Assembly (NCBI RefSeq): GCF_017873135.1
Contig: NZ_JAGGJV010000003.1
Span: forward strand, 434,001 to 498,000
Reading direction: 5' to 3'
Origin: Rhizobium herbae
Lineage (GTDB): Bacteria > Pseudomonadota > Alphaproteobacteria > Rhizobiales > Rhizobiaceae
DNA length: 64,000 bases
Under the pieces are notes generated by a model. That model saw only the letters and a program-made list of their open reading frames with translations. It was not told the DNA's origin and ran no database searches. Shown here in pieces: positions 34,733 to 44,710 of this stretch (position 1 is the stretch's first letter; every line of letters starts with the position of its first letter). The position numbers and the translations under genes are program-made.

Positions 34733-37700
34733 ATGGGCACCAAATACAATCCGAAAAAGGACCGGCATTTCGAAGCGGTGAGCGAAGCCGCCAAGGCGCT
34801 TGGGTTGAAAACGCTCTTGCCGGAAATCCTCTTCCGCCGTGCCAGCCATGACGATCTCGACGAATATACGCCGGAAATGCTGGCACTGACCGCCGCCCAC
34901 GCGCTGAAGGAAATCAGCCGCAGCGAAAGCGACCGGCCGGTGATCACGGTTGAAACCGTCGACGGCATCGCGCCGAATGATAACGACGTGTCTATCCTGT
35001 CCGTGACCGACCGCAACATGCCGTTTCTGTACGATTCGATCATGGGCGAGGTCACCAGCACGCATCGCGACATCCATCTCGCCGTGCATCCCATTCTGGT
35101 TCTCGAGCGCGGCAAGCCCGCCAAGATTTTCGACCCGGAAGAAAAAAGCGACCCCGCGACACGGATCAGCCATATCCAGATTCATCTGGCCAGGCTCACC
35201 AGCGCGGAAGCAGAAGACCTGAAGCAACGGGTCGGCAACGTGCTTTCCCAGGTTCACCAGGCCGTCGGCGACTGGAGCCAGATGACGGTGCTGCTCGACC
35301 AGGCGATGAGCGAGCTGGAAAACCACGCACCCAGCCGCAAGAAGGGCGACCGCGACGAGGCGCTGGCCTTCCTGCGCTGGCTGCGCGCCAACAATTTCAC
35401 CTTCCTCGGCATGCGCGAATACACCTATTCCGGCAAGGGTGAGGACGCCGTGGTCGAACGCGGCGAGGGCCGCGGTCTCGGCATTCTCTCCAATCCCGAC
35501 GTGCGTGTGCTGCGCCAGGGCAAGGATGCGGTGCTGACGACGCCGGAGATCCTCGCCTTCCTCAACGGGCCCGACCTCCTCATCGTCACCAAGGCGAACG
35601 TCAAATCCGTCGTGCATCGCCGCGCCTATATGGATTATATCGGCATCAAGCGGTTCGATGAGGCAGGCAGCGTCACCGGCGAGCTGCGCATCGTCGGGCT
35701 GTTCACATCGAGCGCCTATACCCGGCCGGCAGCGGAAATTCCGCTGCTGCGCTTCAAGGTGGAGAAGATCGTCGATCATTTCGGTTTCGATCCGCAGAGC
35801 CATTCCGGCAAGATGCTGACCAACACGCTGGAATCCTATCCGCGCGACGACCTGTTCCAGATCGATGTGAGCCTTCTGGCGAGCTTCTGCGAACAGATCA
35901 ACGAGCTGGCCGACCGGCCGCGAATCCGGGTCTTGCCGCGCATCGATCATTTCGATCGTTTCGTCTCCGCCATCGTCTATGTGCCACGCGAGCAATATGA
36001 TTCCGATGTACGCGAGAAGATCGGCACCTACCTGAAAACCATCTATGACGGCCGCGTCTCGGCCTATTACCCGGCTTTTCCGGAAGGCGGCCTGGCGCGC
36101 GTACATTTCATCATCGGCCGCTCCGGCGGCAAGACGCCACGCGTGCCACAAGCGAAACTGGAAGACGCCGTTCGCGATATCGTCACCCGCTGGATCGACC
36201 GGTTCAACCTGCTCGCCCGCCACGATGGTGTCGGGATCACCGTCAATGAAGCCTATCAGGCGGCGTTCACGCCGGCCGAGGCCTATGCCGATCTGGCCGA
36301 CATTGCCGCCTGCTCTCCCGGCGATCCGATCCGCATTGCCTTCTACCAGAAGCGCGGCAAGGGTCCGCAATCGCTGGAGCTGAAGATTTTCCACGCTGGC
36401 GAGCCGGTTTCGTTGTCGCACCGCGTGCCGCTGCTTGAAAACCTCGGCTTCCGGGTGATCAGCGAGCAGACGCATGATATCGCTGTGACGGATGCCGCGG
36501 GCGGACAGCGCCTTGTCGTCCTGCACGACATGGAACTCATCCACCGCGACGGGCATGTGCTCAATCTCGACAAGACCGGGCCGATGCTCGAGGAAGCCTA
36601 TCTCGCCGCCTGGAACGGCCTGATCGAGGACGACAGCTTCAACCGCCTGATCCTGCTTGCCGGCCTGACTGCCCGCGAGGTGACGGTGCTGCGCGCCTAT
36701 GCGCGCTACCTGCGCCAGACCGGCATCACCTATTCGCAAGGCTATCTCGCCGAGACGCTGAACAAGTATCCGGCGATCGCTGCCGATATCTTCAAGCTTT
36801 TCGTTACCCGGATGGACCCGACGCTTGAGGACAAGCCGAAAACGAAGCGCACGACGGCGATCGGGGCGGCGATCGAGCAGGCTTTGAACGATGTTCCAAG
36901 CCTCGACGAGGACCAGATCCTGCGCCGCTACGTCAACGCCGTACAGGCGACGCTGCGCACCAACTATTTCCAGCGCGATGCCAGCGGCAATCCGAAACCC
37001 ATGCTGGCTTTCAAGCTCGATCCGAAAATCCTCGACGGACTGCCAGAACCGCGGCCCTTCCGCGAAATCTTCGTCTATGGCACACAGGTCGAGGGCGTGC
37101 ACCTGCGCTTCGGCAAGGTGGCGCGCGGCGGACTTCGCTGGTCGGACCGGTCGCAGGACTATCGCACCGAGGTACTCGGCCTCGTCAAGGCGCAGCAGGT
37201 CAAGAACGCCGTCATCGTGCCGGTCGGCGCCAAGGGCGGCTTCTTTCCGAAGCAGCTGCCAGTGGGCGGCACACGCGACGAGATCTTCAAGGCCGGCACC
37301 GAGGCCTACAAGACCTATATCCGCACGCTTTTGTCGATCACCGACAATATCGTCGGCCAGGACGTGGTGCCGCCGGCCGACACGCTGAGGCTCGATGGCG
37401 ACGATCCCTATTTCGTCGTCGCCGCCGACAAGGGCACCGCGACCTTCTCCGACACTGCCAACGGCCTGGCACAGGAAGCCGGCTTCTGGCTGGACGATGC
37501 CTTTGCCTCCGGCGGCTCGGCCGGCTACGACCACAAGAAGATGGGCATCACCGCGCGTGGCGCCTGGGAAACCGTCAAGCGGCATTTCCGCGAGATGGAC
37601 ATCGACATCCAGACGACACCGTTCAGCGTCGCCGGTGTCGGCGACATGTCAGGCGACGTCTTCGGCAACGGCATGCTGCTGTCGGAAAAAATCCGGCTGA

Positions 37701-39520
37701 TCGCCGCCTTCGACCATCGCGACATCATCATCGATCCTGACCCGGATATCGAAAAATCCTTCGCCGAGCGCAAGCGCATGTTCAACCTGCCGCGTTCCAG
37801 CTGGCAGGACTACGATCGCACCACATTGTCCAAGGGCGGCATGATCATTCCGCGCACGGAGAAATCCGTGACGCTGACGCGGCAGGCAATGGCGGCGATC
37901 GGGCTTGAGAAAAGCCAGGCGACGCCGTTCGAGATCATGACCGCGATCCTGAAAAGCCCGGTCGACCTGCTCTGGTTCGGTGGCATCGGCACCTATGTGC
38001 GCGGCCCGAACGAAACGGACGCTGAGGTCGGCGACCGCGCCAACGACCCGATCCGCATCACCGCCGACGAGGTCGGCGCCAAGGTGATCGGCGAGGGCGC
38101 CAATCTCGGCGTCACCCAGCGCGGCCGTATCGGCTTCGGGCTGAAGGGCGGGCGCTGCAATTCGGATGCCATCGACAACTCGGCGGGCGTCAACTCGTCC
38201 GACTTCGAGGTCAATATCAAGATCGCGCTTGCCTCCGCCATGCGCGACAACCGCCTGACACGGGCCAAGCGCAACACGCTGCTCGCTTCGATGACAGATG
38301 AAGTCGCAGCGCTGGTTCTCAGGAACAATTACGAACAGTCTCTCTCCATCTCGCTCACCGAAATGCTGGGCGCCGGCAACCGGACGCCCCTTGCCCGGCT
38401 CATGACCCGGCTGGAAGCGGACGGGCATCTCAACCGCAAGGTGGAGGTGCTGCCGAACGACGTGACGCTCAGCGAACGCTACCAGAGCGGCAAGGCGCTG
38501 ACGCGCGCCGAGATCGGCGTGCTGCTCTCCTATGCCAAGATCGTGCTGTTCGACGAGATCATCGCCAGCGACCTGCCGGATGATCCCTATCTGCTGACCA
38601 CATTGCGGGATTATTTCCCGGCGAAGATGCACAAGGCGCACGCCAGCGACATCAACGAACACCGGCTGCGACGCGAAATCATCGCGACGGTGCTGGCCAA
38701 CGACGTCATCAATCGCGGCGGACCTCCCTTTGTCAGCTCGCTGATCGACCAGACGGGCTTCATGCCCGCTGACGTGGTGAAAGCCGCGGTGCTGACCCGC
38801 GACGGCTACGACCTGAAGCGTATCTATGGCGAGATCGATGCGCTCGACAACGTTATCAGCGGCGCGGTACAGAACGAACTCTATCATGAGGCGTCGCGCA
38901 TCTTCGCCATCGTCACCGAACGGACACTCAGGACAAAGGCGATGCAAGCGCCGCTCGGCGAGGCGATCGAACGGCTGCGTGAAGCATTGCAGAAACTGAA
39001 ATCCACCCTCCAGAGCTCGATTCCGGAGGACGCCACGGCGGAAGTGAAGCAAAGGGCTGCCTATTTCATCGAGCGCGGCGTACCGCCGGCGCTTGCCGAG
39101 GAGATCGCCGCTCTCGCCGTGATGACCTTCGTGCCGGAAATCATCCAGATCGCCGCCGATACCGGCGTGACGCTGGCACGCACGGCGCAGAGCTATTTCG
39201 GCGTGACGCAGAACCTGCGGATCGCCCGGCTGCTGGCGGCGGCCGAGCGCGTTTCGGCAACCGAGCAATACGAGGCGATGGCCCTCTCGCGTAGCATCAA
39301 CGACATCGCGACCGCGCGCAAGGACATCACCATCGCGGTACTCACCGACAACAAGGACGAGCGCAATCCGGTCGGTGCCTGGCAGGACAGCGACCGCAGC
39401 CGGATTTCCCGCGTCACCGACCAGCTGACCCAGTTGACCGAGAAGGGCGAGACGACGCTCGCCAAGATCACCGTCGCCGCGGGCCTCCTGAGCGATCTTG
39501 CGCAGAACAGGGCGAGGTGA
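34733..39520 (+). CDS. NAD-specific glutamate dehydrogenase, large (about 180 kDa) type
   Basis: A 1595-residue enzyme of the large L_180 class that converts glutamate to 2-oxoglutarate and ammonia with NAD+. The N-terminal third carries ACT-like regulatory regions. The catalytic domain starts around residue 700, with KVARGGLRWSDRSQDYR near 790 and the dinucleotide-binding GVGDMSGDVFGNGMLLS near 965. The C-terminal domain extends to the end. ATG 34733 follows GGGGAG at good spacing; an ATG 18 bases upstream is unlikely. A transporter gene follows after 43 bases on the same strand. Confidence 0.96.
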   Translation: MGTKYNPKKDRHFEAVSEAAKALGLKTLLPEILFRRASHDDLDEYTPEMLALTAAHALKEISRSESDRPVITVETVDGIAPNDNDVSILSVTDRNMPFLYDSIMGEVTSTHRDIHLAVHPILVLERGKPAKIFDPEEKSDPATRISHIQIHLARLTSAEAEDLKQRVGNVLSQVHQAVGDWSQMTVLLDQAMSELENHAPSRKKGDRDEALAFLRWLRANNFTFLGMREYTYSGKGEDAVVERGEGRGLGILSNPDVRVLRQGKDAVLTTPEILAFLNGPDLLIVTKANVKSVVHRRAYMDYIGIKRFDEAGSVTGELRIVGLFTSSAYTRPAAEIPLLRFKVEKIVDHFGFDPQSHSGKMLTNTLESYPRDDLFQIDVSLLASFCEQINELADRPRIRVLPRIDHFDRFVSAIVYVPREQYDSDVREKIGTYLKTIYDGRVSAYYPAFPEGGLARVHFIIGRSGGKTPRVPQAKLEDAVRDIVTRWIDRFNLLARHDGVGITVNEAYQAAFTPAEAYADLADIAACSPGDPIRIAFYQKRGKGPQSLELKIFHAGEPVSLSHRVPLLENLGFRVISEQTHDIAVTDAAGGQRLVVLHDMELIHRDGHVLNLDKTGPMLEEAYLAAWNGLIEDDSFNRLILLAGLTAREVTVLRAYARYLRQTGITYSQGYLAETLNKYPAIAADIFKLFVTRMDPTLEDKPKTKRTTAIGAAIEQALNDVPSLDEDQILRRYVNAVQATLRTNYFQRDASGNPKPMLAFKLDPKILDGLPEPRPFREIFVYGTQVEGVHLRFGKVARGGLRWSDRSQDYRTEVLGLVKAQQVKNAVIVPVGAKGGFFPKQLPVGGTRDEIFKAGTEAYKTYIRTLLSITDNIVGQDVVPPADTLRLDGDDPYFVVAADKGTATFSDTANGLAQEAGFWLDDAFASGGSAGYDHKKMGITARGAWETVKRHFREMDIDIQTTPFSVAGVGDMSGDVFGNGMLLSEKIRLIAAFDHRDIIIDPDPDIEKSFAERKRMFNLPRSSWQDYDRTTLSKGGMIIPRTEKSVTLTRQAMAAIGLEKSQATPFEIMTAILKSPVDLLWFGGIGTYVRGPNETDAEVGDRANDPIRITADEVGAKVIGEGANLGVTQRGRIGFGLKGGRCNSDAIDNSAGVNSSDFEVNIKIALASAMRDNRLTRAKRNTLLASMTDEVAALVLRNNYEQSLSISLTEMLGAGNRTPLARLMTRLEADGHLNRKVEVLPNDVTLSERYQSGKALTRAEIGVLLSYAKIVLFDEIIASDLPDDPYLLTTLRDYFPAKMHKAHASDINEHRLRREIIATVLANDVINRGGPPFVSSLIDQTGFMPADVVKAAVLTRDGYDLKRIYGEIDALDNVISGAVQNELYHEASRIFAIVTERTLRTKAMQAPLGEAIERLREALQKLKSTLQSSIPEDATAEVKQRAAYFIERGVPPALAEEIAALAVMTFVPEIIQIAADTGVTLARTAQSYFGVTQNLRIARLLAAAERVSATEQYEAMALSRSINDIATARKDITIAVLTDNKDERNPVGAWQDSDRSRISRVTDQLTQLTEKGETTLAKITVAAGLLSDLAQNRAR

Positions 39521-39563
39521 CACTGTTTGCCCCGAACGGGGCGGACAGGCAGTGGAGAATCAG

Positions 39564-40955
39564 GTGAGCAGCATCACGGCAGGGGCTGGCGACGAGCCAA
39601 AGGTATCGCGCGCCGGTCTTGGCGGCTGGATGCTGTTCGACTGGGCGGCCCAGCCTTTCTTCACGGTGATCATCACCTTTATCTTCGGCCCGTATTTCGT
39701 TTCCCGGCTCACCGACGACCCGGCGCACGGGCAGGCGATGTGGGGCTATACGCTGACCATCTCCGGCATCGTCATCGCGGTTCTGTCGCCGGTGCTCGGC
39801 TCGATCGCCGACCAGACCGGGGCGCGCAAGCCGTGGATCGCCTTCTTTGCCGTCATCAAGATTATCTCGCTGGCGCTTCTGTGGTTTGCAGTGCCCGGTT
39901 CGTCGCTAATCTACCCGTTCATCTTCATCATCCTGGCGTCGATCGCGGCGGAATTTTCCATCGTTTTCAACGATTCGATGATGCCGCGGCTGGTCAGTGA
40001 AAGCCAGATCGGCCGGATCTCCAACATGGCCTGGGGGCTCGGCTATCTCGGCGGCATGATCGTCCTGATCGCCGTCGTGGCACTTTTGGCCGGCAATCCG
40101 GAATCCGGCAAAACAATTCTCGGGATGGCGCCGCTGTTCGGTCTCGATCCGGCAACCGGTGCCGACGCCCGCATCACCGGGCCGATCTCGGCCGTCTGGT
40201 ATCTGGTCTTCATCCTGCCGATGTTCCTGTTCACGCCGGACGCGCACAAGGCGGCCATGCCGGCCGCGACCGCCGTGCGCGCCGGAATTACCGAGCTGCG
40301 GCACACGATCGGAGAATTGCGGCACCGCTCGGGCATCCTGCGATTTCTGGTGGCGCGGATGATCTTTCAGGACGGCGTCAACGGCCTGCTGGCGCTTGGC
40401 GGCACGTTCGCAGCCAGCATGTTCGCCTGGCAGACGGTCGAGCTTGGCGTCTACGGCATCATTCTCAATGTCGTGGCCATCGGCGGCTGCCTCTATGCCA
40501 GCCGGCTCGACGCAAAACTCGGCTCGAAGGTGATCGTCACCGCCAGCCTGATCTGCCTGACCATCGCAACGCTCGGCATCGTCTCGACAGGACCGGGCTA
40601 TACGCTGTTCGGATTGCTGCAGCTCCCGACCACCAATGCCGGAGGCCTTTTCGGCACAGCGGCGGAAAAGGCCTATATCGTTTTCGGTTTGCTCGTCGGC
40701 ATCGCCTTCGGCCCCGTCCAGGCGTCGTCGCGTTCCTATCTGGCCCGCAGCGTCAGTGCCGATGAAGCGGGGCGCTATTTCGGCATCTACGCGCTGTCCG
40801 GACGGGCGACAACGTTTCTGGCACCCGCATCCGTTGCCACCGTCACCTTGATGACGGGCTCGGCCCGCATCGGCATGATGGCACTGGTCGTGTTCCTGGC
40901 GGTGGGACTACTGATCCTGCTTAGGACTCCTTATCCGGCGAACAGGGTTTCCTGA
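39564..40955 (+). CDS. MFS transporter, UMF1/Atg22-like family
   Basis: A 463-residue membrane protein with about twelve helices and the family opening GLGGWMLFDWAAQPFF, plus NDSMMPRLV and GRISNMAWGLGYLGG. The UMF1 family is related to yeast vacuolar amino-acid exporter Atg22; bacterial substrates are not established. GTG 39564 is chosen for the GGAG six bases upstream. It starts 43 bases after the glutamate dehydrogenase stop, so the two may be co-transcribed, which would fit amino-acid export, but that is inference. Confidence 0.88.
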   Translation: MSSITAGAGDEPKVSRAGLGGWMLFDWAAQPFFTVIITFIFGPYFVSRLTDDPAHGQAMWGYTLTISGIVIAVLSPVLGSIADQTGARKPWIAFFAVIKIISLALLWFAVPGSSLIYPFIFIILASIAAEFSIVFNDSMMPRLVSESQIGRISNMAWGLGYLGGMIVLIAVVALLAGNPESGKTILGMAPLFGLDPATGADARITGPISAVWYLVFILPMFLFTPDAHKAAMPAATAVRAGITELRHTIGELRHRSGILRFLVARMIFQDGVNGLLALGGTFAASMFAWQTVELGVYGIILNVVAIGGCLYASRLDAKLGSKVIVTASLICLTIATLGIVSTGPGYTLFGLLQLPTTNAGGLFGTAAEKAYIVFGLLVGIAFGPVQASSRSYLARSVSADEAGRYFGIYALSGRATTFLAPASVATVTLMTGSARIGMMALVVFLAVGLLILLRTPYPANRVS

Positions 40956-41023
40956 GCAGCGTTGGCACCAGCCACTTTGTCATTCTCGGTCTGGACCCGA
41001 GGATCCATCTTCCGGTGACTGAT

Positions 41024-41050
41024 GGATGGTCGGGTCAATCCCGACCATCC
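41024..41050. repeat. hairpin between convergent MFS and purH genes
   Basis: GGATGGTCGGG and CCCGACCATCC form a perfect 11-pair stem with a TCAAT loop. The DNA just before it (about 40984-41010) resembles one arm of the element at 32464. No T-run follows, so it is probably a repeat remnant, though it may still separate the two convergent transcripts. Confidence 0.6.
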
Positions 41051-41053
41051 AAA

Positions 41054-42667
41054 TCAGTGCCGGAAATGCCGCATCCCCGTAAACACCATGGCAACGCCTG
41101 CCGCATCGGCAGCGGCGATGACTTCCGGGTCGCGCATCGAGCCGCCCGGCTGGATGACGGCGGTGGCGCCGGCTGATATCATCGACAGCAGGCCGTCGGC
41201 AAACGGCAGGAAGGCCTCGGAAGCAACCGCGGAGCCCTGCGTCAGCGGCGCGGGCAGGCCAAGGGCTCTGGCAGCCTCTTCAGCCTTCAGGCCGGCGATA
41301 CGGGCGGAATCGACGCGGCTCATCTGGCCGGCGCCGATGCCGACGGTCTGGCCGTCCTTGGCATAGACGACGGCATTGGACTTGACGTGTTTCGCCACCT
41401 TGAAGGCGAACTTCATGTCTTCCAGCTCCTGGGGCGTCGGCGCGCGCTTGGTGACGACCTTCAGTTCCAGATCCTCGACCATGCCATTGTCGCGGGTCTG
41501 CACCAGCAGGCCGCCGGCGACCGTCTTGGCGGTCAGGCCCGGCACGCGCGGATCGGGCAGGGCGCCGGTGACCAGCAGGCGCAGATTGGGCTTGCCGGCG
41601 ATGACGACCTTGGCGACGTCGCTGACCGACGGGGCGATGATGACCTCGGTGAACAGCTTGACGATCTCTTCCGCCGTTGCGCCGTCAAGCTCCTGGTTGA
41701 GGGCGATAATGCCGCCGAAGGCCGACGTGGAATCGCAGGCGAGCGCCCGCTCATAGGCCTCGAGCAGGGTAGAACCGGTGGCCACACCGCAAGGGTTGGC
41801 GTGCTTGATGATGGCGACAGCCGGTGATTTTTCGGCCGGGAACTCGGCAACGAGCTCGAAGGCGGCATCGGTATCGTTGATATTGTTGTAGGAGAGCTGC
41901 TTGCCCTGCAAAAGGGTTGCAGTCGCCACGCCCGGGCGATTTTCGCCGGTGATATAGAATCCGGCTTTCTGATGCGGATTTTCGCCGTAGCGCATCTCTT
42001 CCTTCAGCACGCCGCCGATGGTGCGGTGGAGCGGCATCGGCGTATCCAGGACTTCGGCGAACCAGCCGGAAATGGCCGTGTCATAGGCAGCGGTGCGGGC
42101 ATAGGCCTTGGCGGCCATCTTCTGGCGGAAGGCAAAGGAGGTCGCAGCTCCCGTGCCAAGCTCGGCCAGCAGTGCCGTATAGTCGGATGCGTCGGTGATG
42201 ACGGTGACATAGGCGTGGTTCTTGGCCGAGGCGCGGATCATCGCCGGGCCGCCGATATCGATGTTTTCGACCGTTGTCGGATAATCGCCGCCCTTGGCCC
42301 GGACATCCTCGAACGGATAGAGATTGATGACGGCCAGATCGATACCGGTGATGCCATGCGTCGTCATCGCCTGGACATGGTCCTCATCGTCGCGGATCGC
42401 CAGAAGGCCCCCATGGACGCCCGGATGCAGGGTCTTGACCCGGCCGTCCATGACTTCCGGAAAGCCGGTGATCTCCGAAACATCGGTGACGGGCAGGCCG
42501 GCATCCGCGAGCGCCTTGTGGGTGCCGCCGGTCGACACCAGGTGAACGCCCTTCTGATGCAGCGCGCGCGCCAGATCGACGATGCCGGTCTTGTCGGAAA
42601 CCGAGAGCAGGGCGGTGCGGACAGCGACCTGATCCGGGGCGGGAATTTTCTTGGAGGCGACAGCCAT
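41054..42667 (-). CDS. purH: bifunctional AICAR transformylase/IMP cyclohydrolase
   Basis: PurH carries out the last two steps of IMP synthesis. The N-terminal cyclohydrolase (about residues 1-190) shows [18 protein letters not shown] and [19 protein letters not shown]; the C-terminal transformylase shows [13 protein letters not shown] [14 protein letters not shown], the catalytic KHANPCGVA with Lys-His, and FLPFADG. ATG 42667 is the second of two adjacent ATGs and has AAGGAG seven bases upstream; the protein is 538 residues, the usual length. It follows the heparinase gene after about 125 bases on the same strand. Confidence 0.97.
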   Translation of the reverse strand: MAVASKKIPAPDQVAVRTALLSVSDKTGIVDLARALHQKGVHLVSTGGTHKALADAGLPVTDVSEITGFPEVMDGRVKTLHPGVHGGLLAIRDDEDHVQAMTTHGITGIDLAVINLYPFEDVRAKGGDYPTTVENIDIGGPAMIRASAKNHAYVTVITDASDYTALLAELGTGAATSFAFRQKMAAKAYARTAAYDTAISGWFAEVLDTPMPLHRTIGGVLKEEMRYGENPHQKAGFYITGENRPGVATATLLQGKQLSYNNINDTDAAFELVAEFPAEKSPAVAIIKHANPCGVATGSTLLEAYERALACDSTSAFGGIIALNQELDGATAEEIVKLFTEVIIAPSVSDVAKVVIAGKPNLRLLVTGALPDPRVPGLTAKTVAGGLLVQTRDNGMVEDLELKVVTKRAPTPQELEDMKFAFKVAKHVKSNAVVYAKDGQTVGIGAGQMSRVDSARIAGLKAEEAARALGLPAPLTQGSAVASEAFLPFADGLLSMISAGATAVIQPGGSMRDPEVIAAADAAGVAMVFTGMRHFRH

Positions 42668-42793
42668 CATCAAGCTCCTTGGTAGGCGCCGGATATCGGG
42701 AGGGTCTTCCGGCAAATGTCCGCCTGCCGTTAACACAGCTTTCCGCGTGAAGAAACCGGAGTCATGGCGAAGAGCGTTTTACCCGGCCGATTG

Positions 42794-44479
42794 TCATGCT
42801 TCGCGTGAAAAAATCCACTGGATTTCAGGCTGCGAGGCCGCAGCAAAGGTCACGGTCAGCTGGGAGGTCTTGCGCACGCCCGAAGGGTCGGCAAAAAAGA
42901 TGTCCTCCTCGACCACCACTTCGCTGTCGCGGCAGGTGAACAGCCAGGTTTCGCTGTCCGGCGCGGTCAGGTAAACCTCGTGCGGGCTGTGCTGGCGGAT
43001 GTTGATCGACGGATGGATATGAAACCGCGCCACGGCAACGGCGGTATTGGTTTCCGGCGGCTCAGTACCATCAGCTTGGAACAGCCGGTCACGGCCACGC
43101 ACAGCATTGCCCTGGCCGTTGATGCCGATATCGCGCTCATGGATCAGGCCGGCGGACTGGATATAACCGTCGTGACTGGCGATCACGGCGTCCGGCTGGC
43201 CGTCCCGTTCTTCCCGGCGCACCGTGACCTTCGAGACACCGCCAGTGACGATAGGGCCGAGGAATCGCGACTGCGACAGGCGCGAGGACGAACGATCGTT
43301 GATCGTCACGGTCGAATGCGCCGCCGTCAGACGTGCCAGCTGGCGGAATCGTTCGCCGGCAAACTTTGGCGATCCGGAATTGATGACGAACCGGTGCCGG
43401 CCGGACGACATCTCGAACGACAGGCAGCCGGCATGCGCCGTTCGCGACAATTCCGGCGAAAGCGGTTTGCCTGTGTCGATGATGACAACGACATTGTTGT
43501 GCGCCAGCCGTTCGTACTGAAGATGCGGCAGAGCCTTGAAGGGTGCGCCCGCGGTCTCGTCGTAGCGCAGCACGGCCATCAGCTCGTTTGCAAGCGTCGA
43601 GGTGGCGCCATTGAACAGCGCGAGTTCGCCGCCCTGATGGCGAAAGAACCGCAACGCGGGATACATCCGGTCGATGCAGGGTATGAGCCTGGCCGGCACG
43701 TCATGGCCGAGGTTGACATAGGTCTGGCGCAGCGGCAGCAGATCGATCAGCAGTTCCAGGCCGGTGCGCGGATTGCGCGAGCTGTGGCCGCCATCGGGCA
43801 GGATTTGCCGGTCGAGTTCCCGATCGAGATTGCGGGCGGCCTTGCGGATCGTCGATTCGGAAGCCGGCATGGCGACCGACGCCATGGCAAGCGCAATGCG
43901 CGCCCGCAACCGGGCTTCACCGTCGCAGGTCGTATCCGCGACATGGCGGAGATAGCGGACCTGAAAGGCCAGGCTTTTGAGGAACCGGCGATAAAAAGCG
44001 TGTTCGGCATTGCGCAGGATGATCGGCGAATGCGACAGCCAGGCAATCAGGCGCTGGGAGATGATGTCCGCTTCCCAGGCAATACCGCCGATATGGCGGC
44101 CATGCGTGACAATCCAGTCGTTGACGATATGGCGCAGCTGCCCGAAGGCTTCTTCCTCCTTGACCGACCGCATGTGGCGGACCCAGCCGAAGGAATGCAG
44201 CCGCACACCGAATTCCTGCGACGGTAGATCCATCTCGAAGGGCGATTCGCCCTCCGTTTCCAGCACACGGCCGGCGAGCGGAAAGCGGCCCTGAAGAATT
44301 TCCTGTGCGACGAAGGGATCGACGGCACGCAAATCCGTCGGTGCGACGATCAGGCGATCGGGCGTGGTGCCGGTGAAACGGAACGCCGTATTGCGGCCCA
44401 AGGCAAGGCGGCGCGAGAACCGGCGCCAACCCTCGCGCAGATACAGATAGAGAAGCCTTTGGCGGTCTGAAATCTGCAT
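42794..44479 (-). CDS. heparinase II/III family protein
   Basis: A 561-residue protein with an N-terminal alpha/alpha-toroid region and a C-terminal beta-sandwich of the heparinase II/III-like family. Conserved pieces include DSWI-like DWIVTHGRHIGGIAWEAD, DGGHSSRNP, and FVINSGSPKFAG with AHSTVTIND in the lyase domain. Members cleave uronic-acid polysaccharides, but the rhizobial version sits invariably between rsmB and purH and its substrate is unknown. No signal peptide is obvious. The start ATG 44479 lacks a clear ribosome site. Confidence 0.85.
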   Translation of the reverse strand: MQISDRQRLLYLYLREGWRRFSRRLALGRNTAFRFTGTTPDRLIVAPTDLRAVDPFVAQEILQGRFPLAGRVLETEGESPFEMDLPSQEFGVRLHSFGWVRHMRSVKEEEAFGQLRHIVNDWIVTHGRHIGGIAWEADIISQRLIAWLSHSPIILRNAEHAFYRRFLKSLAFQVRYLRHVADTTCDGEARLRARIALAMASVAMPASESTIRKAARNLDRELDRQILPDGGHSSRNPRTGLELLIDLLPLRQTYVNLGHDVPARLIPCIDRMYPALRFFRHQGGELALFNGATSTLANELMAVLRYDETAGAPFKALPHLQYERLAHNNVVVIIDTGKPLSPELSRTAHAGCLSFEMSSGRHRFVINSGSPKFAGERFRQLARLTAAHSTVTINDRSSSRLSQSRFLGPIVTGGVSKVTVRREERDGQPDAVIASHDGYIQSAGLIHERDIGINGQGNAVRGRDRLFQADGTEPPETNTAVAVARFHIHPSINIRQHSPHEVYLTAPDSETWLFTCRDSEVVVEEDIFFADPSGVRKTSQLTVTFAAASQPEIQWIFSREA

Positions 44480-44710
44480 CGTCGACGCCCGTGTCTCTCC
44501 CCACTCCCGGACCGGGCTTCATACCGCATCGAAAAACCGGAATGACTGCAGTCCGTACCAGATACCACCAGGACCACGATCATGCCTGAAAAGTCGTTAA
44601 ACTTTTATCGATCGTGTCTCTATTGTTTAGGCAAACGCCCTCAATGCGTCAATTGTTACGCGAAATCTGCCTGTTGACGACCGAATATGCTGTGGGAACA
44701 TTGTTGCGCA

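Noticed and set aside
34535..37585. A 1016-codon open frame on the minus strand opposite the NAD-glutamate dehydrogenase gene
   Set aside because: It is a long antisense shadow caused by GC-rich codon bias; the plus strand encodes a complete conserved enzyme.
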